Positions 10,328-20,775 of a stretch of DNA of 64,000 nucleotides are shown here, one piece after another (within the stretch, counting starts at the first letter, position 1; each line of letters opens with the position of its first letter). The DNA is from Thalassia testudinum (lineage: Eukaryota; Streptophyta; Magnoliopsida; Alismatales; Hydrocharitaceae). The notes beneath the pieces were generated by a model. That model saw nothing but the letters and a program-made list of their open reading frames with translations, searched no databases and was not told the origin of the DNA. The stretch lies in NCBI GenBank assembly GCA_037157565.1, contig JAZHRO010000024.1, positions 10,298,501 to 10,362,500 on the forward strand, in the 5' to 3' direction. The position numbers and the translations under genes are program-made.

Positions 10328-12679
10328 TGTTACGACCCGATTCTCGAATCTCTACAGGACCTGAGACCGGCTCAACTTGACCAATCCCAAGACCCAGTCG
10401 TCCAACAAGAAATAACCGAAAAGCAGAAAGATAAACCACATTTACTATGCAAGGTAACTAACAGTAAAAGAGTACAAGCAATAAAGAAAGTAAAACCTGC
10501 TAAACAGTACATATCACCACCACAACAGGAAAGTAGAACAAAGTACAGGACAGTAACAGTAACAAAGTCTGAACTCACTAACAAAAGGAAGTACTACAAC
10601 AGCAAGAGACTACTGCTGGGCTTGACTGGGCCTAGCGCCCTCTGCAGCCGATAATTCGGGCTGCTCAACTCCTGGACCTGTAAAGGGCTATGAGTAAATG
10701 AGGTCAGTGAACGCTGAGTAGAGTGGTAACCAAACTAACTAAAGCAGTAAAAGCTAACAGGTAAATTTATCTTTTCCAATTATTTTATTTTGCAAGTAAT
10801 TTCCTTTTCATCAATTGGTTTACTTTCAAGTTTCTTTTTTGATCTCGCATGTTCGTCATGGGAACGATCTTAATTGCAGTCTTTTCCGAAGAGTACAAGG
10901 CACACGTGGTGCTCTCCTGGTCGAGAGAGTCCCCTGTGGTGATCCTACACCCAGTCCACCACCCCGAGGTCACAGACAGATGTAGCGGTGACTACGGCAC
11001 GCGCAATAAGTGCACGGATAGCTACCCCGCTCTGGCACGCGATCAGTCGTTTCCGCTAACGGGTACGCCCAAAGTACACAACGGAACAGTATAGGGCCTA
11101 GCCCTCTCAACAGCACGGGTCTAGCCCCTCAGAACCAAACAGGGGTCTCGCCCCTCCACAGTCCACGCACCCTCGTCTGACTACCCCGGTTTTCCCAGTT
11201 GGCCTAACAAGTTGTTGTAGGGTGGCCAGCTGAACCCCGGGTCTCGTGGGGTGGCTAGCTCCCTCTCTACACTAGTAGCTCTCCCTGGTATAGTGTATGC
11301 GAGGGCCAATAGAAGTCGGTGTAGAGTGACCAATCCTAACCTCGAGTCCCAACCCAAGGGGGGCTAGCTCCGCTCTATACTAAACAGGGGACAGTCGCAC
11401 TCCTTGCTACCACGTACTCAAGGGCCAGCACACTTCCCACTCACATTTCCAGATCCTTTCCATTCATATTCACTAATATAATGGTGAATATGAGCATGAA
11501 CCCTATGGGAAGTTAGGAGTAGAGCTCCTGTGGATGAATGGAAAGGCTTAGAAATGTGGACAGGAAGTGTGCTGGCCCTTGAGTACGTGGTACCAAGGAG
11601 AGCGACTGTCCCCTTTTTAGCGTAGGGTGGAGCTAGCCGCCCTTGGGTTAGGACCCGGGGTTAGGATTGACCACTCTACACCGACTTCTGTTGGCCCTCG
11701 CGTACACTGTACCGGGGAGAGCTACTAGTGTAGGGAGGGAGCTAGCCACCCCACAGGGCCTAGGGTTCAGCTAGCCACCCTACACCGACTTGTTAGGCCC
11801 ACTGGACAAATCGGGGTAGTCAGACGAGGATGCGTGGATTGTGGAGGGGCGAGACCCCTGTTTGGTTCTGAGGGGCTAGAACCATGTTTCTGAGAGGTTT
11901 AGGCCCTATACTGTTCTGTGCTGTACTTTGGACGTACCTACTAGCGGAAACGGCTGACCGCATGCCAGTGTGGGGTAGCTACCCGTGCGCCTATTACACG
12001 TGCCGTAGTCACCGCTACGTTTGTCTGTGACCTTGGGGTGGTTGATTGGGTTTAGGACTACCATGGTGGACTCTCCCGACCAGGAGAGCACCACGTGTGT
12101 CTTCTACTCTTTGGAAAAGACTGCAATCAAGATCGTTCCCACTAGGAACATGCTAGATCAAGAAAGAAATCTGAAAGTAAACCAATGAGGTGAAAATGAA
12201 TTACTTGTAAAATAAAATAATTGGAAAAGATAAATTTACCTGCTAGCTTTTACTGCTTTAGATAGTCAGGTTACCACTCTACTCAGCGTTCGCTAACTCC
12301 GTTTTCTCATAACCGTTTAAAGGTCCAAGAGTTGAGCAGCCCGAGTTACCGGCTGCAGAGGGTGCTGAGCCCAGTCAAGCCCAGCAGTAGTTTCGTACTA
12401 TTGTTGTACTCTCTTTTTGCTATAGTAAGTTTCAGACTTTGTTTACTATTCCTGTTATTGTACTTTTGTTCTACTTTCCTATTATTGTGGTGGTATGTAT
12501 TGACTAGCAGCTTTTATTTCCTTTACTGCTTGTATGCTTTTACTGTTAGTTATATTGCATAGTGAATGTGGTTTATTTTCCAGCTTTTAAGTTATTTCTT
12601 GTTGGACGACTGGGTCTTGGGATTAGTCGAATCGAGCCGGTCTCGGGTCCTGTAGGGATTCGGGAACCGGGTCGTAACA
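10328..12679. mobile_element. Palindromic pair of partial Gypsy LTRs
   Basis: The left arm (10328 to about 11472) is a minus-strand LTR piece beginning TGTTACGACCC. The right arm (about 11491-12679) is the same LTR region on the plus strand ending GGGTCGTAACA. The arms match block for block, e.g. the GCTGAGTAGAGTGGT block near 10725 against its complement near 12270. The left arm lacks roughly 55 bp next to the centre. Outer flanks (AAAGT and CGCTA) do not match. No PBS, gag or pol lies between the arms. A transcript across it could fold into a hairpin of more than 1 kb. Confidence 0.82.
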
Positions 12680-13060
12680 CGCTAATTGGGCCTTAAAGCC
12701 CGTGTTCATGATTTCAGGTGTCACCGCCTCTAGCCGTCTTCTTTGCCACCATCATCCCTCCTCCGGCCGTCATAGCTGCTGATTCCACAATCAATCAACG
12801 TGGGCAGCCTTCAAGAGCAGAGTTGCATCTTCAATTGAGAAGCGAAGCAGCAACAGACTAATTGATGCGAGCTTCTTCGCTACTGCAGTGCGAAGGAGGA
12901 GGTTCATTTTAGTCCCACATCATGGGCGACAAGATCAGAGTAGCGCATATATTGATTTCATGGTGTATGCATATCACCTCGACACTCGGGGGTGAGGTCC
13001 CCACTCACCTCTGTCCACTCCTCGCTCACCACCACACCGGGAGCCTAGACTTTGAATAAG
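12680..13060. other. Interval without a recognisable gene
   Basis: No supported coding region. A short CT-rich stretch at 12720-12790 and a GGGTGAGGTCCCCACTCACC palindrome near 12990 are the only local features. Confidence 0.35.
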
Positions 13061-13560
13061 CTCAAAACAACAACTAGGTTAAATACTAAATTTTGTGATT
13101 CTCTACAATCCAAATTTCAGAGTAAAAAGAATACACATTCTAGATCACATGCACCTAGGCATGCATAGATATATCAAAAGGCTAAAAATTCCAAGAATTA
13201 TAGATCTAACACTAAAAAGGTCTATAAATCTCAGGATTTGAAAGGTACTTACCTGAAAGGACCTAGAAGAAAATGGGTACCTAGAAAAGACATTTTACAT
13301 TATTTTGCAGGAGTAGATCAATGGGATCAAAGTGATTAGTGGGTGTTCAAGGCACAAAATGGAACACTTCAATCATTCTATAAATTACATCAAGAACAAG
13401 AAAGGTGGACTAGTGGAGCTTGGTATCCACAAGTACCATTCTACTATTGGTAATTTTATGGTATGATATTTTTTACCCCTTCATTTTTAAATGATCGACA
13501 AAAAGGGCAAGAAAAATAAAGAGCAAATAGTCATATTTTAAGGGGGAGCATATATTGAGG
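13061..13560 (+). mobile_element. Degenerate Copia internal fragment with polypurine tract
   Basis: A plus-strand stretch at about 13230-13340 reads GPRRKWVPRK, like the GSKLTWIPKK segment of the Copia gag-type protein at 54.3-55.4 kb. It is followed by stops. A polypurine run, AAGGGGGAGC, at about 13541 suggests the 3' edge of an internal domain. The reading frame is short and broken and no protease, integrase or RT remains. Confidence 0.45.
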
Positions 13561-13589
13561 GGTAGAATTACTGTTTTAAATTTCCGTCA

Positions 13590-13709
13590 TATAAAATTGC
13601 TAAACATAATTTTTGTCTTATAATTATATATTTGCAAAATAAATTTGTCTATAAAATTGCTAAAAATAAATTTTGTCTTATAATTATTTATTTGCAAGAT
13701 AGTTTTGTC
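13590..13709. repeat. 60-bp tandem duplication
   Basis: Two head-to-tail copies with exactly 60-bp period: ATAAAATTGCTAAA occurs at 13591 and 13651, each followed by TTTGTCTTATAATTAT and ATTTGCAA. The copies differ at a few positions. Confidence 0.85.
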
Positions 13710-14190
13710 ATATTTAGGTTTTAAATACTTAACACAAACGTGTAACCCACTTATACTGGTACTGGTCATGAGTATCGGTACTCACGGGGTACAAGTTTGT
13801 TTCTTTGAAGAAGACCAAACCTATAACTCATATGTATCGGTACTTGTGGGTTAATAAGTATATTTTTAAACATGAATACAACTTGATTCCTAACCTATTT
13901 TTGCAAATACCTTAAACATTAAAAAAGTATCTTTTAAACAATACGTACTTTGAAATAAATCGAAAGATCGTAATGTTTTATCCTAATTTATCTCTATAGG
14001 ATTTTACGATCTATCTTATGTTTCTTTGTTAAGAGGCATATATTCTAATAAAGTAAAAACCTAATCTAATAAACAAAATAAACTCCAGATGATCTTCTAT
14101 CATCAACTCCTCCTTGTCACAATGCCTCCTTGCCATAGTTCAATGTTTGCCTTAATCTTTACCTAAATATGAAAAATACTCAATTACAAA
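13710..14190. other. AT-rich interval with a few GTACCGGTAC-like units
   Basis: At 13750-13850 there are ACTGGTACTGGT, GAGTATCGGTACTC and TATCGGTACTTGT, decayed forms of the motif array at 19.1-19.7 kb. It is probably a scrap of the same LTR family. Nothing coding is seen. Confidence 0.45.
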
Positions 14191-14192
14191 CA

Positions 14193-14676
14193 TTAATCTA
14201 CAATAATTTTGTTAACACCAAAATAAGATGTGGAACAAGGTTCCAACAACAATCTGAAGTAGGGGAGCCTCGTTGACAAGCTAGAAGCACATATGGGGCC
14301 ATAACCACATCCCAAAAGTGAAACTGTTGTGCGTAGCTTGTGATCGAGGGGAGGCTCCCTACAAATGATAGAATGGTTGATTAGGGCCTGAATATTGATC
14401 CAAGATGCACTCTCTGCTCGCATTAGGTAGAATCTTACCCGACCCGCATCTTTTCTTCTGGTTCCCTTGCTCACCTTCTATTTGGGCTTTGGTCTGGAAC
14501 TCTTTCCTGTCCAATTCCTCCATCGAGGACTCACCACTGGATGCTTGGAACCACATCATATCACTTGACACCCAGCCTAACCTATTATGGAAATTTGCCT
14601 CAGCCACCATGGGGTGAAAGAAATGGGAGAAGACATTGAATGGAAAACCCAACAAGCCGGCCGCAACCTTTGGCAA
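14193..14676 (-). pseudogene. Unrecognised minus-strand coding remnant
   Basis: Two overlapping minus-strand open stretches in different frames (14676-14359 and 14474-14193) could be one broken coding sequence, with a charged segment (residues SSMEELDRKEF, then QNQKK-like) in the first. I recognise no domain. It may be a transposon protein or a captured gene piece; a frame change near 14.4 kb would be needed to join the two. Confidence 0.2.
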
Positions 14677-15175
14677 ATGAAATTATTTTAGCATCCTCCT
14701 AGTAATAATTTGATTTCTTTCTAGAAATTTGTACATGTACTTGTCTTTTTTGGTGCTTGCATCAAATTTCTGGCTGATGGCCACTTTTTGAGTTAAATTA
14801 CCATTCTACTGAAAAACGTTGCAGAGGTAAATCTATCTTTTACCATCTTATCTCTTATTTTAAACGACAAAATCAGGGTAACACCCCCTTTCACATCACA
14901 TGTGATCCATAAATCCGGTGATCTAATATCAGAAAACTTTGAATGAATGCTATGATGACAATACTTTAATAACTTCAATTTCATTTGATCTCAATGGTTA
15001 CAAGTGTGGCGGATATATCTGAATGTTTCCATGACCCTAATATATAAATGCAAAAGACTTTTCTAATAGACAACATGCAATTGAGGAGCTAATTTAAATG
15101 ATGAAGAACTAATTAATTACAATGAGCAACACAGTTTAAGTTTATTGATTGTTCTGATATTCTTTCTTTATTTCA
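14677..15175. other. Interval without a recognisable gene
   Basis: AT-rich sequence without a supported gene. It could be intron or flank of the PICKLE-like fragment that follows, but no upstream exon of that gene is visible. Confidence 0.3.
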
Positions 15176-15555
15176 AAGCATTCTGGATGAACTTTTCATG
15201 CTAATGCATTTCCTTGATGCAAGCAAGGTTTGTTTATGATAATTGGTCATTCAAAATTTAGAAGAAAAACTTATTTGAGATAACTACAATATTTATGTCC
15301 TTATTGTGCCCTTTCATCACCGTCATTCTCATCATCCATGTGTTTTTGTGACAGTTTTGTTATTTTTGGTGTCTTTCTTCTAGTTTGCAAGTTTAGAGGA
15401 ATTTCAAGAGAAGTTCAAGGATATCAACGAAGAGGAGCAAATTGCAAATACCAAATCACATGGCTATATTCAACCAAATGAAGATTGTAAGCTAAAAAGG
15501 GGAAATGGGAAGGAGGCTAACAAGAGGGATGAGCTGCTTATGAAAGATATTTAGC
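15176..15555 (+). pseudogene. PKL: Two-exon fragment of a PICKLE-like CHD3 chromatin remodeller
   Basis: Exon piece one (about 15176-15227) reads LDELFMLMHFLDASK and ends at AAG/GT. The intron is 15228-15383 (156 bp, ending TTCTAG). Piece two starts at 15384 with FASLEEFQEKFKDINEEEQI. In plant CHD3 remodellers of the PICKLE type these two segments are adjacent, inside the SNF2 ATPase domain after the NNLDELF block. After EEEQIA the similarity stops and unrelated residues run to a stop at 15553-15555, so the expected HKMLAPHLLRR segment is missing. Because the intron is retained, this is a DNA-level fragment rather than a retrocopy. It adjoins a CACTA-like array, and capture by that transposon is possible but unproven. 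I identified it by recall of the family. Confidence 0.7.
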
Positions 15556-15639
15556 AATTAAAAAGTTGGAATTAGATCGACAGAAGATATAATATGTCAT
15601 GCATGAACTTATTGTGTTTTTATTTTTTCTATATTTTTC

Positions 15640-16334
15640 TTTTCTCTTGTATCACCCTTAAGAGGGGAATATATACTTTAATGATCTGGGAAGTCAATAA
15701 AAGGGACTTTTGTGCTCAGGCCCCTATGTTTTGTGCTTGTTAAAAAAATTTATTTCTTAGTAATGAATAAAATTAAATTGTATAGGTATCATTAAAGTGA
15801 ATCAACAGTGTCAATTAAATTTCAAAAGAAAGTGCTATTAAAGTAAATAATTAGTAACGATTTAGTGGCATAAGAAAGTGTCATTAAAGTAAATCAATAG
15901 TGGCAATTTAGAGACACAAATAATTGATATTAAATAATATCAATAAAGGCAATTAAATGGCAAAATAAAGTGTCACTAAAAAAATCAATAGTGGCAATTT
16001 AGTGACAAAAAAAAATGTCATTAAATGAAATATATAGCGACACTAATAGTATCAATTAAATTGCTACTAATATAAATCAATAGTAGTGAAATAGTGACAA
16101 ATAAATTGCCACTAAAGAAGGTCATTAGCAACGAAATTTGCAACAATTAAAGTGACTCTAATACCATTGATTTAGAGGCGATTGTACAATTGCCGCTAAT
16201 CTTTTAGTGACGCCGAAGAAAGGGCAATTAAGTGGTAATTATTTTAAGTGTCGCTAATTACATATAAAGACAAATATAATGCCTATAGTAGCAAATATTA
16301 AATGTCGCTAAAGGCAATTTTTTTTTGTACTGTT
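15640..16334. mobile_element. CACTA-like subterminal repeat array and terminus
   Basis: The stretch is a degenerate array of about 20-45-bp units containing AGTGGCAATTTAGTGACA, AAAGTGTCATTAAA and GTCGCTAA, in both direct and inverted sense. It closes with GGCAATTTTTTTTTGTACTG at about 16312-16331, i.e. CAGTACAAAAAAAAA on the other strand, resembling the CACTACAAGAAAA-type ends of CACTA elements. No matching left terminus or transposase was found, so the extent is open. The PICKLE-like fragment lies just upstream. Confidence 0.5.
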
Positions 16335-16582
16335 AACCTCTACTCTTAACCTCCAAGTAAACACAAATAACGGTTTTCCCGATTACAAAGATGTTAATCT
16401 GTGTCAACTAACCCATACTGTAAACTGGCCATTAGGTGGGATGAGAATTAGTGGGAAATAGGGCTTTATTTGGAAGCACTTAATTATATGTAACTAAGCC
16501 TGTCCGTCATGATTGGAGCTTCAATGCTTTTCTTCTCATCCCATCTCTCAATTTCATTGCAGTGGCAATCTCTGGATCGATT

Positions 16583-18485
16583 CTAGGAGAGCTTTCCTTC
16601 GTCACAAAATGCCTCTCGTCCCGCTCGAGATCCATAAACTAGAGGAGAACCCGAAGGTGCCCAAATGCAGGATTTAATCCATTTAATCCAAATATCACCA
16701 AAATGCAAGGACCTTAAAACAAGAATAATGATGTCCCTCCTTACCGTATCAAAGGTTTTAGTGATGTCAACCTTTATACACATACGTGGGGCAATAGCAA
16801 CGAGATTGAATCCCTTGATGAACTCTTGGGCTAGCAAGGTGCAATCAGAAATGCTTCTACCTTTGATAAATGCACATTGCCTATGGTCCACCAGTTTAGG
16901 CATGATAGTGCATAATCTCTTTGCAAGAATTTTTGTAATAATTTTGTAGAGGGTGTTGCAACATTCCATCGGTCTGTAATCTTTAAGGGAAGAGATGCTC
17001 TTCTCCTTTGGTATAAGGGTAAGGAAGGTATGATTCACTTCCTTAACAAGTTTGCCCCCCTCACTAAAAAAGAATGCCATCTGGACCCGGGGCTTTATCG
17101 GAACCAATATCCCACAAGGCCTCTTGAATCTACAAATTTGAAGGAATGGATGATAACTTGATGTTATCCTCGTTGGTAACTTTTCTTCTTGCTGGAAGGA
17201 TGCTATCATGAAGTTTTAGGGTGCTGCCATCATGCGAGAAAAGATTTTCATAATATTTAAGTGCTGCATTTTTTAATTCATGCTCCATGTCTCCCACAGA
17301 TCCATCAGACTTGAAAATTTTTTCAAGGGAATTGAAGTTTTGCCCGATTTCTGTAGCAGCAGCAAGAAAACTTGTATTTCGGTCACCCTTTTTTAACCAA
17401 TCAAGTCTACTTCTTTGAATCCAGTAATCCTCCTCCCTTCTGAGTACGACGAGCTGGTCCCTTTATTTTCCTCTCCTCTAGAACCAATGATTCATTATGA
17501 GAGAGATCTACGAGTTGCAAATGTACCCTTTCAAGAAAGGCCGAAAGTTCCCTTATATGAGTCGATTTCTCATTGTCCTCCATTCCCCAAACCTTAAGAG
17601 CTAGTTTGACCCATTTATGCTTGGTGATACATTTGTAAAGCAGGTTCCCTTCAACCTCCTCCATCCAAGCATACTCAACTAGTGAAATAAACGATGGTCG
17701 CTCGACCCAATAATTGAAGAAGTGGAAAGGTTTCTTCTTAGTGCTTGGAGTAGCAAGCCTCAATAACATGCAAGCATGATCGCTAAGGTCGGAGGGGGTA
17801 TACTCTACCCTCGAGAGGGGGTAGAGGTCGACCCAAGCCGGATTGGCCAAGCCACGATCAAGCTTACATGAGATGCACTCCTCCCCCAAGGACATCTTGC
17901 TCCAAGTTAGAGGGTTTCCTTTGGAGGAGAGCTCAAATAGTCCACAATCTTCTACATAATTGTTGAAGTCTCGCATACTGGCCCTAGATGAGGGACCCCA
18001 CCTCTCTTTTCAGAATGAAACCTTGTGGCATTGAAGTCCCCTATCACCAGCCAGGGCCCATTAACAGCAGCACCATGTGATTTGAGCTCCGACCACAGTG
18101 GAATTCTCTGGCACCTTTCATTTCTTGCATAGACAAAAGATATATACATAGTAAGGTCACCCCTATGCAGGCAACAAACAAGGATGGTTTGATCGGAGTG
18201 CAGTACTTCAATCTCCCACAAGGAAGTTTTCCAGAACACCACAATCTTGGCATTACAATCATGATTTAGGTTGTTCACCACTGACCATTGGCCTTGGAAT
18301 TTTCGTTGAAAACGGTCCCAACCCCTTGAGGAAATCCTTGTTTCCAGCAACGCTCCAAGTTGAATATCATTCTTGCGACGGAGTTGGAGAACCTCCTTCA
18401 CTTTCCCCGGGGAATTTAGTCCCTGGATGTTCCACGCTTCTAGAGCCATGTGGAGGAAGAATTGGCACCCACCGGTGCCGAACAA
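16583..18485 (-). pseudogene. LINE endonuclease and N-terminal reverse transcriptase, broken
   Basis: Read on the minus strand, 18485-17952 has endonuclease motifs: AWNIQGLNSP, LLETRI, FVYARN and WLVIGDFNA with the catalytic D. The next stretch, 17976-17407, continues in another frame (SKGNPLTWS, LDRGLANPAW, SDHACMLL), the latter being the conserved SDH of APE-type nucleases. From 17209 to 16583 the RT begins: TLIPK, LKDYRPM, KILAKRL, QCAFIKGRSI and KVDITKTFDTV (first catalytic aspartate block). Frameshifts near 17.96 and 17.3 kb and an interrupted linker show it is not functional. The C-terminal half is on the opposite strand at 20.8-22.0 kb. Confidence 0.85.
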
Positions 18486-19011
18486 CCTTCCTTACTACTC
18501 CCTCCTTTTTTCTTGCTCTTCTTCTTTTTGGGGACAATCCACTCCCCCTCTTCATGATTGAAGCCTACACAAAGTTCCTTCTGCAATACATTAGTGGAGA
18601 TTATTTTTGTTTTATTACCATTCCCCTGGATCGGTTGATTGGAAGCGGAGGAGTCATCTGGAGAATTGTTGAGGTTGAGGGTGCGATGTGGATCAAGAAG
18701 GAAGCTCCTTGGAGGCCTCGACCTCAATGCAAACTTGCACATGATAGAGATACTCATTGGCAATTGTTCATCTATCCCTTCCCAAAGGAATACCGATGAC
18801 TCTAGCAAGTTTGCTTATGACTCTTTTGGAATAGAGATGAATCCCAAGATCTAAGAATCTCACCCAAACAGGGGTAGTCTTGGGCTCCATCCTCTCCATT
18901 TCCAACTCAAGGGACCATCTTTTGACCACAAGCCAGGCTCCATGAAGGAACCAAGGGCCTCGTTCAAGGGTATTAATACAATCCTCTCTATCAGAGAATT
19001 CAACAATGAAT

Positions 19012-20411
19012 TGTTGGGTTCTTCAAACCTTAGGGGCTTAATTGAAATTAACCCACCTCTAACTTAAGATGAACCTGTATAACAATTAACCCCAAATGAG
19101 CTTATATCTGAATGCGTACCAGTACTGGTATTCCACACAAAGGGTACCGGTACTGGTTGCTTAGTATCGATATCCATGCCATATTGTTTTGAGCTCAATA
19201 TCCAAAGAAGTACCAGTACTTGTGCCAAGTACCGGTACTTGTAACTCACTATTTGAAACTCAAGCTCAGATGAGAGTACTTGTCCAGTACTCATAGTGTA
19301 CCGGTACTTGTAATAAGTACCGGTACTCATAGAGTACTGGTATCCTCCAGGAAAGAACCGATCTCAACAAGTACCGGTACTTATGAAGAGTACTCGTACT
19401 TGTTCAGTACTGAATACACCATCCGTAGCCTACCAGTACTATACTAGTGACCAGTACCGGTACTTGTAAGCTACAGGTTCTGGTGATTTCAAGTCCAAAA
19501 CCTAACTTGGGACTTATGTGTACTAGTACTTGTGATGAGTATCAATACATGTAAGTCCCAGTTTTGGACTTAAGATGACCTAGAGTTAATCTGTAAAATG
19601 CATGTATTAGTACTCATGAAGAGTATCGGTACTAGCAGCCTATAGTATTCTTTAGGATCCAAAACTGTATCTTGTATGTACTGATACTCATTATGAGTAC
19701 CAGTACTTGCGTCAATTACAAAAGGGATTACAAGGTTTTTTAAGAACGTGAGACATCTAACCTAATCTTTGTTGATCCTAAGTATTACTAACAAATATAT
19801 ATGAACATAATAGAGTGTTTAATATCTCCTTTTGTAAGTTAGAAAACTAGCATGTTAATCTATGATATCTAAACATAAGATACATGAACTTTGCGAAATA
19901 GACAAGGAATTTGTTTAAACAGAGGTATAGAGAAACCTGTATTCATCCTTTAATGGAAAGAGGTCGCAGAGCGTGGGATGATCTTCCAAGAGATCCCATA
20001 GATCAGTCAGAGAGGTCTAACCTTCACACTAGGAAGAAGCCTCTCTTCTCTTTGTCTCCCAGCAACACAAGTTCTCTCTAAAATCTCAGTCATGATGGGG
20101 ATAGATCTGAGAGTGATACTTAGGGTCTCTTGCAGACCATATCCCCCATAATAGGTAATTAGTCACACTAATTGCTATTTGCATTTTGCATAATCGCCTA
20201 TCAAGAAAATGCAAAATACTAACAAGTCTCTATGCATGCAAATTAAATGTCACACTATTCTTTTGCATTTTATGCCCATAGCCTTAATAAATCTTAATTT
20301 GATCACTTTGAATAGTGGGTATTAACATGACAGTCCATAATCTTTATGTTGAATGATCATATCTATATATAAATACATATACTAGTCTATACATTTGATT
20401 ATGAACCAACA
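19012..20411. mobile_element. Solo LTR with TGAAT target duplication
   Basis: The 1400-bp segment starts TGTTGGGTTC and ends GAACCAACA, with mirror-image termini. A perfect 5-bp duplication, TGAAT, flanks it at 19007-19011 and 20412-20416. Removing it rejoins the LINE DUF4283 reading. No PBS, PPT or protein is inside. It carries the AGTACCGGTACT array at about 19.1-19.7 kb. Its family is probably Copia, judging from TGTTGG/CCAACA ends like those of the 52-kb element, but orientation is unclear. Confidence 0.85.
19110..19710. repeat. Array of AGTACCGGTACT palindromic units
   Basis: About twenty units related to AGTACCGGTACT(TGT) occur in 600 bp at irregular spacing. Several are exact (for example near 19230, 19320 and 19374); others have the centre changed, e.g. 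AGTACCAGTACT, AGTATCGGTACT. The units lie within the solo LTR. Confidence 0.8.
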
Positions 20412-20775
20412 TGAATAACCCATTATCCCTCAAGTGCAAGTCAAACCTTCCCTTACGCCTCCATAACTTAGAGATAAAATTCTTAAGAGATCCATAGAAT
20501 GGTCTCTTACCCAACTAATAGACTAGGAGAGCATTCTCCTAACGTCGAAGTCCTTCAGCGATATCTTCATCATTGAGTTGAACAGGATGACACTCTAGGG
20601 GTGGGATGAAGTCGAGAGGATCATCCAAAAGCATTGCATTGTCGAGGGAGGGGGCCCTTTGAAGTCGAGAGGATCCGTACTGGTTCATAACCAGTGTTGA
20701 TCTCCGATAGGACTCATCCACACTTCTAGAGGTCTTCGTCAAGGAGAACCCCTCTCTCTGCTCCTCTTTGCGCCG

